This document shows, piece by piece, positions 6,365-13,785 of a stretch of 14,426 nucleotides of DNA (positions are counted from its first letter, which is position 1; each line of letters opens with the position of its first letter). Below the pieces are notes generated by a model that did no database searches, was not told the DNA's origin, and was given only the letters and a program-made list of their open reading frames with translations. This DNA comes from Palsa-504 sp050013055. Its GTDB lineage: Bacteria; Actinomycetota; Actinomycetes; Streptosporangiales; Streptosporangiaceae. The stretch spans positions 1 through 14,426 of the forward strand of contig JBEKGC010000146.1 of the NCBI GenBank assembly GCA_050013055.1. Direction: 5' to 3'. The position numbers were made by a program, and so were the translations under genes.

Positions 6365-6418
6365 TGGGGGTATCCCCAGCATGTACCCCTCGCGCGGGGA
6401 AGGCTACCCGAGCGCGGG
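6365..6418. promoter_or_regulatory. Three short GC hairpins between the MFS and regulator genes
   Basis: In order: TGGGG-GTAT-CCCCA (6365-6378), CCCC-TCGCGC-GGGG (6386-6399) and CCCG-AGCG-CGGG (6407-6418). On the minus strand they follow the MFS stop (6424) and precede the regulator's ribosome binding site. The last two could terminate the MFS transcript. The first, ending 1 bp from AGGTGG, could be an operator or modulate translation. Confidence 0.4.
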
Positions 6419-6423
6419 CCGGT

Positions 6424-7725
6424 TCAGCCGGGGGCCGGCTTGGCGTAGGCATGGGCGACCGTGGCCCGGTCGAAGACCCGCCAGGTGGCCGCCGACACGA
6501 TGATCGCCACCGCGAAACCGATCCAGTAGGGCGCAGTGATGCTGATGCCCGACGCGACCACGCCGCCGAGCAGGGCCCCCACGCAGTTCCCGCCCGCCGC
6601 GATGAACAGGCCGGTGCTGCCGACCCGGCCGAGCATCTCCGGCGGTGTCAGCCGCTGCCGCAGCGAAGCCCCGACGATGGTCCACAGCGCGCCGTGCACG
6701 CCGAAGGCGAACAACGCGAAGCCGACGAGATACGCGTTACGCGAGGTGGCCAGGGAAAGGTGCATCCCGGCCTCGACCAGCAGGCCGATCCGGATCGTCC
6801 AGGTCGCGGTGACCCACCGGACGAGCCGGTCACCGATGACCGAACCGAGGATGCCGCCCGCCGCCATGGCCGTGAACAGCAGGCTGTAGCCGACCGAACC
6901 GAGTCCGAGGCGCTCCCTGGCCAGCAGCACGAGCACTGCGGTGGCCGCGGTGAGGGTCACGTTCAGCAGCCCGATCAAGATCGCCATCGTGCGGAGCAGG
7001 CGCTGCCCCATCAGCCAGCGGAACCCTTCGGCGATCTCCGCCCGGACCGAGCCAAGCCCGCGTGCTTGGCTTCTTCCCGGCGTGGACGCCGGCGGCGGAG
7101 ACGACCGGTACCTCCCGGCGATCAGGCCGATGAGGATGGCGCTGGCCAGGTACGTGCCCGCGTTCACGAAGAACGGGATGCACGCCGCCGCCGCGAACAA
7201 AAAGCCCGCCAGCGGGCCCGCGAGCATCCCCTGCATGAGCGTGTCGCCGCCGACCAGCCAGCCGTTCGCCCGCTCGAGACGGTCCCTGGGCACCACCGCC
7301 GGGATCATCGCCTGGCTCGCCGAGCGGAACACGATCTCGCCCGTGTTGACGACGAACGCCACCGCGTACAGCAGCGCGACGCTCCCGTGCCTGGTCAAGA
7401 TGGCCGTGGCCAGGACGGTCATGGCGGCGACCCGGGCCCAGTCGATCATCACCATCAGGCGGCGCTGGTCGACCCGGTCGACCAGGACGCCGCCGGGCAG
7501 GGCGAACAGCAGCCACGGCAGCCAGGCCGCCGCGGTGGCGCCTGACACGATCAGCGGGTTGGCGGTCCGCGAGGCCACGTACAGCGGCGCCGCGATAACG
7601 GCCAGCCCGCTGCCCAGCGCCGACGTCGTGCTCGCGGCCCACAGCTTAGCGAACCGCGCGCCGAGCCGGTCAGCCTCGGCCCGGACGCCGCCTCCGTTCC
7701 CGGCTCCCTCCCCGTTTGCGGCCAT
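6424..7725 (-). CDS. MFS transporter (MFS_3/EntS-like exporter)
   Basis: The 433-residue protein has about 11-12 hydrophobic helices in two halves, separated by a polar central loop (YRSSPPPASTPGRSQAR) near residue 230. The motif A loop of the major facilitator superfamily is present as GVLVDRVDQRR (79-89) between TM2 and TM3. The overall pattern fits the MFS_3 group that includes the enterobactin exporter EntS and drug-efflux proteins; the substrate cannot be told. I place the start at ATG 7725 (MAANGEGAGN) rather than an in-frame codon 87 nt upstream, because the longer N-terminus is Pro-rich and unlike this family. No clear ribosome binding site precedes 7725, so a leaderless message is possible. 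It is 74 bp from the regulator gene and could share its transcript. Confidence 0.88.
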   Translation of the reverse strand: MAANGEGAGNGGGVRAEADRLGARFAKLWAASTTSALGSGLAVIAAPLYVASRTANPLIVSGATAAAWLPWLLFALPGGVLVDRVDQRRLMVMIDWARVAAMTVLATAILTRHGSVALLYAVAFVVNTGEIVFRSASQAMIPAVVPRDRLERANGWLVGGDTLMQGMLAGPLAGFLFAAAACIPFFVNAGTYLASAILIGLIAGRYRSSPPPASTPGRSQARGLGSVRAEIAEGFRWLMGQRLLRTMAILIGLLNVTLTAATAVLVLLARERLGLGSVGYSLLFTAMAAGGILGSVIGDRLVRWVTATWTIRIGLLVEAGMHLSLATSRNAYLVGFALFAFGVHGALWTIVGASLRQRLTPPEMLGRVGSTGLFIAAGGNCVGALLGGVVASGISITAPYWIGFAVAIIVSAATWRVFDRATVAHAYAKPAPG

Positions 7726-8078
7726 GTCGACCGAAGCTAGCAAAGGGCACGGGCCGGGGCCAGGCGCCTCCGGGTTCTGAGGCTGTCGCAGAGCTATCCG
7801 GCGGCCCGCCACCGGTGCCCCCGTTCACGCGTGCCCCGCCCGCCTCACCGCAACCCTCCCACCCCGGCACCGCCTGCCCCGCCAACGATTGTGGATCGTT
7901 ACCGTCGAAATCAGAAGCTAACTATCCACGTTCCCTGGCCTGCGGCCCCCGCATGCTCCCGGCCCTGGTCGGGGCGGCCTGGGATGCGCGCGCGAAGACC
8001 GCCACGGCTCCACTTGTGACCCAGGACACCCAGGAGTCACGCGACACCCTCCATGGGGTACCAAAATCTCCGGGTAAG
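7726..8078. other. Non-coding region upstream of the MFS gene
   Basis: No gene is supported here. The region includes an operator-like dyad (7884-7900), described separately, and is expected to hold the MFS promoter. Open frames crossing it are proline-rich and show no family resemblance. Confidence 0.5.
7884..7900. promoter_or_regulatory. Dyad AACGAT-N5-ATCGTT, possible operator
   Basis: Perfect 6-bp arms flank TGTGG in a locally AT-richer stretch, about 160 bp upstream of the MFS start. The symmetry fits a dimeric repressor such as a TetR- or MarR-type protein, but none is encoded next to it. Confidence 0.35.
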
Positions 8079-8696
8079 TCAAATATTCCACGACTTTTTT
8101 CGGTGCTGGTGACGGGCGGGTTGTGGGTGCGGGGAGCGGCTGAGGTGCGCCAGGATCGGCCTGCGCGTAGGCGAGCCGGGCCTGGCCAGGGCCAGGCTGG
8201 CCCGTAGCTCCCGCCGGGTACGCTCAAGCGAGCGGCCGGGCTCGCTGGGACTGGCACGCGAGTCCTTCTCGGTGCGTACCGTGGCGAGTTCGCGCTGGAT
8301 ATCAGCGCGGATCGGGGCATTGGTCCCCAGGGCTTGCAGGCACCGCGCGAGCTGGTTGCCGTACAGGTCCAGCTCGCGGGGTTGCGAGCTGGACGATCCG
8401 GCGGCGATGATCGTCAGGGGCGGCCGTCACGCCAGCTTGCCGCTGGCCCGCTGGGAAGGGCGTCCCCGGTCCCGGGTCAAGGTCGCGGCCGGGGTCAGGC
8501 ATGGGCGAGCCTGGTGCGGGATTCCTGCTCCGCGCCATGGGGCGGCGAGGCCTACGATCGTCAGCGGCCCGATGGGAACATGCGCACGTATGTCTTCGGC
8601 AGACACCACCAAGGCATGGTGATCTACCTCATCCTTGACTATCAGCGGCGGGTCATCGTCCAGCGGGTAGAAACGGCGCCGCGGCAAGTGACGCAT
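8079..8696 (-). pseudogene. Unrecognised gene interrupted by one TGA (probably decayed)
   Basis: One minus-strand frame runs from ATG 8696 to TGA 8079 (206 codons including the final stop) with a single internal TGA at 8427-8429. The first part begins MRHLPRRRFYPLDDDPPLIV and continues KDEVDHHALVVSAEDIRAHVP. After the TGA the same frame reads RELDLYGNQLARCLQALG and DIQRELATVRTEKDSR, a charged, probably helical region that looks protein-like. The last ~35 residues are Pro/His/Arg-rich and less convincing. The words GPLTIVG (before) and PPLTIIAAG (after) come from a repeated GATCGTCAG, 147 bp apart and in frame. This suggests a 49-codon insertion or duplication that brought in the stop. G/C at third positions is lower than in neighbouring genes. 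I recognise no family. Two separate short genes are an alternative, but the second half has no start codon near its beginning. Confidence 0.42.
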
Positions 8697-8827
8697 TCCG
8701 GCGCAGCCGAGTCCCGCTGGGCAGCTTCCATGGTCGCGGGAATAGGGCTAACCTCTATGCCAGCGGCAAGGTATAGCACCGCGAGCGGTCCTATCTGGGG
8801 GAAGCTCGCGGTAGGGAGGGGCGTTCC

Positions 8828-9820
8828 ATGTCATGGCTTTCCGCGCTGAAATTAACGTTCCCGGCTGACACCCGGGATGGTCCTCGCCGTCACCGTCGGC
8901 TGAAAGGGCCGATCAATGTGGTGGCGGTCATTTCTGTCTCGGTCACGCTGGCCGCATGTTCGAGCGGAGGAGGCGGAAACGGCGGCGGCGGAAGCGGCGG
9001 CGTTGTCCGGACCGTCTGCCAGATCCTGCAGACCGACACGGCCGCCAGTGCCGCGGTGGATCTGCTGAAGAAGATCTCCGATGACACCTGGGAAGGCGGC
9101 CTGGCCACCGACCTCGTCATCAGCGCGGTCCAAGAAAGCTGTGACTCGCTGCTCTCGCGGGCCGTCGACGTCGTGCAGCGATTCTTCAGCACTAATCCTA
9201 ATCCCCGGCAGACGAACGTAGCGGAAGTCGCCAATTTCCAGAATCTGTCCTCGCTGGCTGACGACGACATCGCAGCGCAGCTGGACCAACTGGGGTTCCA
9301 GGCCTCCAGCGATGCAGTCGCCACGTTGGTGAATGATTTGTGCCAGGACCTGCACGGCTCGCGGGAATCTACTCCGGTTCAGGACGTCCAGTCTCTCCTG
9401 CCGAACGCCGACCTGCAGTCACTGCCCGCCCTCAATGGAGTGACCGCGCAGGTAACGCGGACCTGCACGCCGCTCAATAACTACCAGGCTGATGGGCTGG
9501 TCTCGGGCATCTACCAGTACCTGGTGAGTAATGAGTCGCTCGCGGCCGCGCCCCTGGTCATTACGAGCCTGACCTGGTCCTGGGTTAGCGAGGGAACAAT
9601 TGACGTTAACTGGTCAGCCTCCTATTCGGGCGTTCAGTTTGATCTGTGGGTCAGCACTGACGGCCAATGGAAGGAACTCCTGGCAGGTACCGGCCAGACC
9701 TCAACCCAGGTAAACAGTCTTCTCGAAGGTCATCTCTACGAATTTGCCGTGCGGGCCGACGCGAACGGCAGCGTCAGTCCGTTTTCGTACATGTACCCGT
9801 GCCTGACCTGCACGGTCTAG
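8828..9820 (+). CDS. Putative lipoprotein with a C-terminal fibronectin-III-like domain
   Basis: The 330-residue protein has a basic n-region (RRHRRLK), a hydrophobic stretch (30-43) and the lipobox LAAC with Cys44, so it should be lipid-anchored on the outer face of the membrane. A Gly/Ser linker (45-59) follows. Residues about 60-240 are mostly helical and contain Cys64, 105, 172 and 213, spaced as possible disulfides. Residues about 244-320 have the strand pattern and WSW...YEFAVRA signature of a fibronectin type III fold, followed by a CLTC pair. The ATG at 8828 lies 7 nt after AGGGAGGG. I know no function for the helical part. Its stop is 3 bp from the cbbX stop on the opposite strand, with no terminator between them. 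Confidence 0.85.
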   Translation: MSWLSALKLTFPADTRDGPRRHRRLKGPINVVAVISVSVTLAACSSGGGGNGGGGSGGVVRTVCQILQTDTAASAAVDLLKKISDDTWEGGLATDLVISAVQESCDSLLSRAVDVVQRFFSTNPNPRQTNVAEVANFQNLSSLADDDIAAQLDQLGFQASSDAVATLVNDLCQDLHGSRESTPVQDVQSLLPNADLQSLPALNGVTAQVTRTCTPLNNYQADGLVSGIYQYLVSNESLAAAPLVITSLTWSWVSEGTIDVNWSASYSGVQFDLWVSTDGQWKELLAGTGQTSTQVNSLLEGHLYEFAVRADANGSVSPFSYMYPCLTCTV

Positions 9821-9823
9821 AGC

Positions 9824-10858
9824 CTAAGCCCCGCCCACCACACCGATCTGGCTGCTGAACACGCGGCTGGCCAGGAAGTCGGCGGGTTCCAGCCGCATCA
9901 GGTCGTCTCGGCTGCTGACCAGGGAACCGCCGGCCCCCAGCAGCCGGCTCGCGTGCCGCAGGCGGGCTCGTTCCAGGGCGTTGCGGACGCTGCGGGCGTT
10001 GGCGAACCTGGGCTGGGTCATCCGGCGGGCCAGGTAGTCGCGGAACGTCAGCTGCGCTTCATCTGACAGGCGGTAGCGCCGCTCGGTCAGCATCAGCTCG
10101 CCGATGGCCACCAGCTCGTCCAGCGAGTAGTCGGGGAACTCCAGGTGATGGGCGATGCGCGAGCTCATGCCGGGGTTGGAGGCGAAAAAGGTGTCCATCC
10201 GGTCGGCGTAGCCGGCCATGATGACGACCAGGTCGTCCCGGTAGTTCTCCATGTACTGGAGCAGGAGCTCGATGGCCTCCTGGCCGTAGTCCCGTTCGTT
10301 TTCCGGCCGGTACAGGTAGTAGGCCTCGTCGATGAACAGCACGCCGCCCATGGCCCGGTTGAGCACGTCCTTGGTCTTCGGCGCGGTGTGCCCGATGTAC
10401 TGCCCGACCAGGTCGTCCCTGGTCACCGTGACCAGGTGGCCGCGGCGCAGGTAGCCCATCCGGTGCAAGAGCTCGGCCATCCGCAGCGCCACCGTGGTCT
10501 TGCCGGTGCCCGGGTTGCCGGTGAAGCTCATGTGCAGGCTGGGCGGGCCGGCCGCCAGCCCGAACCGGGCCCGCGCCCGGTCGATCAGGAGCAGCGCGGC
10601 GATCTCGCTGACCCGGTCCTTGACCGGCCGCAGCCCGACGAGATCGCGGTCGAGCGCCTCGATAATCTCGTCCACTCCCGCCAAGGCTCGCATCGTGGCC
10701 AGGTCCACGGTCATGTCGTCGGCGAGCAGCTCGGGGACGGCGGGATCCTGGCCGCCGTCAGCGGCGCCAGGCTGGCCGCCGTCAGCGGCGGCAGGCCGGT
10801 CCCTGGCCGGCAGCGCGAAGGCCGGGCGGGGGGTCCCGCCGCCGTCCGTTCCGGTCAC
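9824..10858 (-). CDS. cbbX: CbbX, AAA+ red-type RuBisCO activase
   Basis: CbbX uses ATP to pull on the C-terminal tail of the RuBisCO large subunit and release inhibitory sugar phosphates. The 344-residue reading shows Walker A GNPGTGKT (114-121), the pore loop YIGHTAPKT (154-162), Walker B VLFIDEAYY (173-181), sensor-1-like VIMAGY (212-217) and the arginine-bearing MSSRIAHHLEF (231-241). The core from about residue 50 matches the usual ~300-residue family length. I choose GTG at 10858, whose GTGA overlaps the cbbS stop, implying coupling. This adds a 48-residue low-complexity leader. An ATG at 10714 would give a standard 296-residue protein but has no ribosome binding site. It is the last gene of the cbbLSX operon. 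Confidence 0.94.
   Translation of the reverse strand: MTGTDGGGTPRPAFALPARDRPAAADGGQPGAADGGQDPAVPELLADDMTVDLATMRALAGVDEIIEALDRDLVGLRPVKDRVSEIAALLLIDRARARFGLAAGPPSLHMSFTGNPGTGKTTVALRMAELLHRMGYLRRGHLVTVTRDDLVGQYIGHTAPKTKDVLNRAMGGVLFIDEAYYLYRPENERDYGQEAIELLLQYMENYRDDLVVIMAGYADRMDTFFASNPGMSSRIAHHLEFPDYSLDELVAIGELMLTERRYRLSDEAQLTFRDYLARRMTQPRFANARSVRNALERARLRHASRLLGAGGSLVSSRDDLMRLEPADFLASRVFSSQIGVVGGA
10748..10795 (-). repeat. 24-bp tandem repeat in the cbbX leader
   Basis: Two adjacent 24-bp copies (10748-10771 and 10772-10795) differ at one base. They encode AADGGQPG and AADGGQDP in the N-terminal extension. Being a multiple of three, copy-number changes would keep the frame. Confidence 0.85.
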
Positions 10859-11280
10859 CGGGGGGTGTACCGGTCGCCGGCCGGGCGGTCGAGCGCGTAG
10901 GAATGGGTGGTGTAGCGGATGTTGCGCCCGGCGGCCTCCTGCCGGTCCAGCCGGAAGCCGGGCTCGTGGGCCGGCCGGTTGACCAGGAACGACAGCGCGA
11001 CCGTCTGCCGGCCCCGGTGCGCGTCGTAGGCGCTGACCTTGATGTACCTCTCCGGGTAGGCCTGACGGCACTCGCGGATCTCGCGCAGCGCGGCCGCCGG
11101 GTCCGCCAGGCCGAACATCGGCAGTCCCCACATGTCCCAGTAGTTGTTGCGCGGGTGCGGGTCGTCGGTGAACTCGACCGACAGCGCCCAGCCCTGACCG
11201 ATCGCGTAGTCAAGCTGGCTGGTGATCTCGGCGTCGGTGAGGTCGGGCAGGAAGGAGAACGTTCCCTGGGTGATCCGCAT
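10855..11280 (-). CDS. cbbS: RuBisCO small subunit, red type
   Basis: The 141-residue protein begins MRITQGTFSFLPDLTDAEI, as in red-type small subunits, and carries the NNYWDMWGLPMF motif (45-56). The C-terminal extension (about 106-141), with GRNIRYTTHSYALDRP, is the hairpin that distinguishes red-type small subunits and lines the solvent channel of the L8S8 enzyme. It assembles with the large subunit encoded just upstream. The ATG lies 1 bp after the cbbL stop, with GGGAG 8 nt upstream inside cbbL. The stop overlaps the GTG chosen for cbbX. This packing supports one transcript and balanced translation. Confidence 0.96.
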   Translation of the reverse strand: MRITQGTFSFLPDLTDAEITSQLDYAIGQGWALSVEFTDDPHPRNNYWDMWGLPMFGLADPAAALREIRECRQAYPERYIKVSAYDAHRGRQTVALSFLVNRPAHEPGFRLDRQEAAGRNIRYTTHSYALDRPAGDRYTPR

Positions 11281-11281
11281 G

Positions 11282-12718
11282 TCAGGCTCCCGCTGGTGTC
11301 GGTGTCGGCAGCACGTCGGGGGTATCGGTGGACTCGAAGTTGAAGCTCACGTCACCCCAGGTGGACAGGGCCATCTCGAGCTCGGGGCTGCGCTTGGCCG
11401 CCGCCCGCAAGATGTCCGGGCCCTCGGCCAGCAGGTTGCGGCCCTCGTTGCGGGCCTTGACCATCACCTCGAGCGCCACCCGGTTCGCGGTCGCGCCGGC
11501 CGCGATGCCCATCGGGTGCCCGATCGTGCCCCCGCCGAACTGCAAGATCACGTCCTCGCCCAGGTGGTGCAGCAGCAGGTGCATCTGGCCGGCGTGGATG
11601 CCGCCCGAGGCCACCGGCATCACCCCCGGCATCGACGCCCAGTCCTGCTCGAAGTACAAGCCCTTGCGCGGGTCGGGCTCCGCCCGGTCGCAGCGCAGCA
11701 CGTCGTAGTAGCCGGCCACCATGTCCGGGTCCCCCTCCAGCTTGCCGACCACCGTGCCGGCGTGGATGTGGTCGACGCCCGCCATCCGCATCCACTTGGC
11801 GATGACGCGAAAGCTGACGCCGTGGTTCTTCTGCCGGGTGTACGTGCCGTGACCGGCCCGGTGCAGGTGCAGCAGCACCCCGTTCCGCCTGGCCCACGCG
11901 GCCATCGACTGGATGGCGGTGTAGCCGACCGTCAGGTCGATCATGACCACGATGCTGCCGAGCTCGGCCGCGAAATCGGCCCGCTCGTACATGTCTTCCA
12001 TCGTCGCCGCGGTGACGTTGCAGTAGTGGCCCTTGATCTCACCGGTATCGGCCTGGGCCCGGTTGACCGCCTCCATGCTGTGCAAGAACCGGTCCCGCCA
12101 GCGCATGAACGGCTGGCTGTTGATGTTCTCGTCATCCTTGGTGAAGTCGAGGCCTCCCCTCAGCGCCTCGAACACCACCCGGCCGTAGTTCTTCGCCGAC
12201 AGCCCGAGCTTGGGCTTCACCGTGGCCCCGAGCAGCGGCCTGCCGTACTTGTTCAGGTACTCGCGCTCCATCACGATGCCGTGCGCCGGGCCCTGAAAGG
12301 TCTTCACGTAATGCGGCGGGATGCGCATGTCCTCGAGCCGCAGCGCCTTCAGCGCCTTGAAGCCGAACACGTTGCCGATGATCGAGGAGGTCAGGTTGGC
12401 GACCGAGCCCTCTTCGAACAGGTCGATGTCGTAGGCGATGCGGGCGATGTACTGGTTGTCCTGGCCCGGCACCGGCTCGACGCTGTAGCACTTGGCCTGG
12501 TAGTGCTCATAGTCGGTGAGCCGGTCGGTCCACACCACCGTCCAGGTCGCCGTCGACGACTCGCCCGCGACCGCGGCCCCGGCTTCCTCCGGCGGCACTC
12601 CCGGCTGCGGGGTGATGCGGAAGGCGGCCAGCACATCGGACGCTTGCGGCACGTAGTCGGGCTGCCAGTAGCCCATCTCCGCGTAGTGCAGGACCCCCGC
12701 GCTCCAGCGTTCGGTCAC
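11282..12718 (-). CDS. cbbL: RuBisCO large subunit, form I red type
   Basis: It fixes CO2 or O2 onto ribulose 1,5-bisphosphate in the Calvin cycle. The 478-residue protein keeps the catalytic set: K168 and K170 (GATVKPKLG), the carbamylated K194 with D196 and E197 (FTKDDEN), H286 and R287 (HRAGHG), H319 (DHIHAG), K326 on loop 6 (VVGKLEG) and S371 (SGGIHAG). The tail reads STDTPDVLPTPTPAGA, the type of C-terminus that CbbX threads. Features such as KWMRMAGVDHIHAG and GGGTIGHP place it with red-type form I enzymes. It could belong to the actinobacterial form IE branch, but only a tree could show that. The start is GTG at 12718 with GGAG 6 nt upstream; an in-frame stop lies just before. No active-site loss is seen. 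Confidence 0.97.
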   Translation of the reverse strand: MTERWSAGVLHYAEMGYWQPDYVPQASDVLAAFRITPQPGVPPEEAGAAVAGESSTATWTVVWTDRLTDYEHYQAKCYSVEPVPGQDNQYIARIAYDIDLFEEGSVANLTSSIIGNVFGFKALKALRLEDMRIPPHYVKTFQGPAHGIVMEREYLNKYGRPLLGATVKPKLGLSAKNYGRVVFEALRGGLDFTKDDENINSQPFMRWRDRFLHSMEAVNRAQADTGEIKGHYCNVTAATMEDMYERADFAAELGSIVVMIDLTVGYTAIQSMAAWARRNGVLLHLHRAGHGTYTRQKNHGVSFRVIAKWMRMAGVDHIHAGTVVGKLEGDPDMVAGYYDVLRCDRAEPDPRKGLYFEQDWASMPGVMPVASGGIHAGQMHLLLHHLGEDVILQFGGGTIGHPMGIAAGATANRVALEVMVKARNEGRNLLAEGPDILRAAAKRSPELEMALSTWGDVSFNFESTDTPDVLPTPTPAGA

Positions 12719-12826
12719 CCTCGACTCCGATCATCGGCGTTTGTCTTCCCTATCTACCGATGATGCCTGCTGTGGATTGGTACTTCAATCAAGTGTTTTG
12801 CCTGAAAATTAAGTGAAAGATTAATC
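12719..12826 (-). promoter_or_regulatory. cbbR-cbbL intergenic region: probable cbbL promoter and LysR-type sites
   Basis: This AT-rich 108-bp gap should hold the cbbLSX promoter. Visible elements on the way to cbbL are: TTAA-N8-TTAA (12809-12824); a dyad GATTG-N6-CAATC (12775-12790) resembling LysR-type operators; a possible -10 box TAGATA (12751-12756, minus strand); and the inverted repeat ATCATCGG / CCGATGAT (12730-12737 and 12757-12764) bracketing that box. No terminator hairpin separates it from cbbR, so read-through from cbbR is possible. Confidence 0.6.
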
Positions 12827-13717
12827 CTAAAGCTGGCGTGCGGCTCGGGGCGGCCGCCATCCCTCGCGGGCCAGCAGGTGCTCGACGAGCAACGCGGTGG
12901 CGCCGGGCTGACGTTCGTGCGTCACCGCGTGCCACGGACGCCGCAGCGGGGTCCCCGGCACGGCGACCTCGACGAGGGCCCCGTCGGCCAGCTGGCGGGT
13001 CACCGCATCCCTGGACACCAGGGTGGCACCGAGCCCGGCCGCCGCGCAGGCCACCACGGCACCGCCGGAGCCGAGCGTGAGCCTGGGCGGATCCGCGTCC
13101 ATGCCTGCCAGCAGGGCCTCGCCGGTCACCCGGGTGCCGGAACCCGCCTCCCGCTGCAGCCACCTGGTCCTGCCCACCTCGAATCCGGCCGCCACCGCCG
13201 GCGCGGCCACCACCACAAGCAGGTTCGGGCGGCTGGCCCGGATCACCGCGTCGCCGACGTGCCGTGGCGGCCGGCCGCCGATGACCAGGTCGGCCTCGTG
13301 CGCGCCGAACAGGCTCCACTGCCGTTCGCTGCTGCCCACCTCGAGCCCGATGTCCACGGCGGGGTGCCGGGCGAGAAACGAGGCGAGCACGGCGGGCAGC
13401 AGGTACTCCCCCGCGGTGCTGACCGCGGCCACCCGGACCCGGCCCCGCTCCGGATCACGATCGGCCCGCGCGGCCGCCAGACCCTCCTCGTGCAGCCCGA
13501 GAATGGCCTGGGCGTAGCGCGAATACGCCTGCCCGGCCGGGGTCAGCCGCAAGCCCCGGCCATCGCGCTCGACCAGCGGCACCCGCACCTCGCGGGCCAG
13601 CGCGGACAGCGCCGAGGACACGGCCGACTCGGTGACGGTCAGGCGCCGGGCGGCTTGCCGGACCGATCCGGTCTCCGCCACGGTCACCAGCGCCCGCAAC
13701 CGCGCCACCGTCGTCAT
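12827..13717 (-). CDS. cbbR: LysR-type transcriptional regulator, probable CbbR
   Basis: The 296-residue protein has the LysR helix-turn-helix at residues 4-62 (RLRALVTVAETGSVRQAARR, then TVTESAVSSALSAL) and a periplasmic-binding-protein-like effector domain from about 92 to 285. CbbR proteins sense Calvin-cycle metabolites such as RuBP or NADPH and activate cbb genes. The identification rests mainly on position directly upstream of cbbL plus the family. The start at 13717 is set by GGAGG 5 nt upstream; the longer open frame beyond it is not protein-like. It is unusual in pointing the same way as the cbb operon, whereas cbbR is most often divergent. A palindrome next to its promoter suggests self-regulation. 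Confidence 0.88.
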   Translation of the reverse strand: MTTVARLRALVTVAETGSVRQAARRLTVTESAVSSALSALAREVRVPLVERDGRGLRLTPAGQAYSRYAQAILGLHEEGLAAARADRDPERGRVRVAAVSTAGEYLLPAVLASFLARHPAVDIGLEVGSSERQWSLFGAHEADLVIGGRPPRHVGDAVIRASRPNLLVVVAAPAVAAGFEVGRTRWLQREAGSGTRVTGEALLAGMDADPPRLTLGSGGAVVACAAAGLGATLVSRDAVTRQLADGALVEVAVPGTPLRRPWHAVTHERQPGATALLVEHLLAREGWRPPRAARQL

Positions 13718-13738
13718 GCGGACCTCCATAGCTGACCC

Positions 13739-13785
13739 ATTACTTAACTTATGTGACGGATGTCCAACAATACTCATGACTATTG
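13739..13785 (-). promoter_or_regulatory. Probable cbbR promoter with an 18-bp palindromic operator
   Basis: On the minus strand TTGGAC (13762-13767) and AGTAAT (13739-13744) are 17 bp apart and could be the -35 and -10 boxes. Directly upstream, 13768-13785 reads CAATACTCATGACTATTG, a palindrome matching at 16 of 18 positions. Its place suits binding by a LysR-type dimer acting on its own gene. Confidence 0.55.

Noticed and set aside
8427..8429. Selenocysteine or programmed read-through at the TGA
   Set aside because: I did not identify a SECIS-like hairpin right after the TGA, and TGA is an ordinary stop in this DNA; mutation is simpler.
10859..11131. Further upstream extension of the cbbX frame
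   Set aside because: It lies inside cbbS in another frame and is Pro/Arg/Gly-rich noise.
11222..12763. 513-aa plus-strand frame across cbbS and cbbL
   Set aside because: Composition is that of an antisense frame in GC-rich DNA; the minus strand encodes unmistakable RuBisCO.
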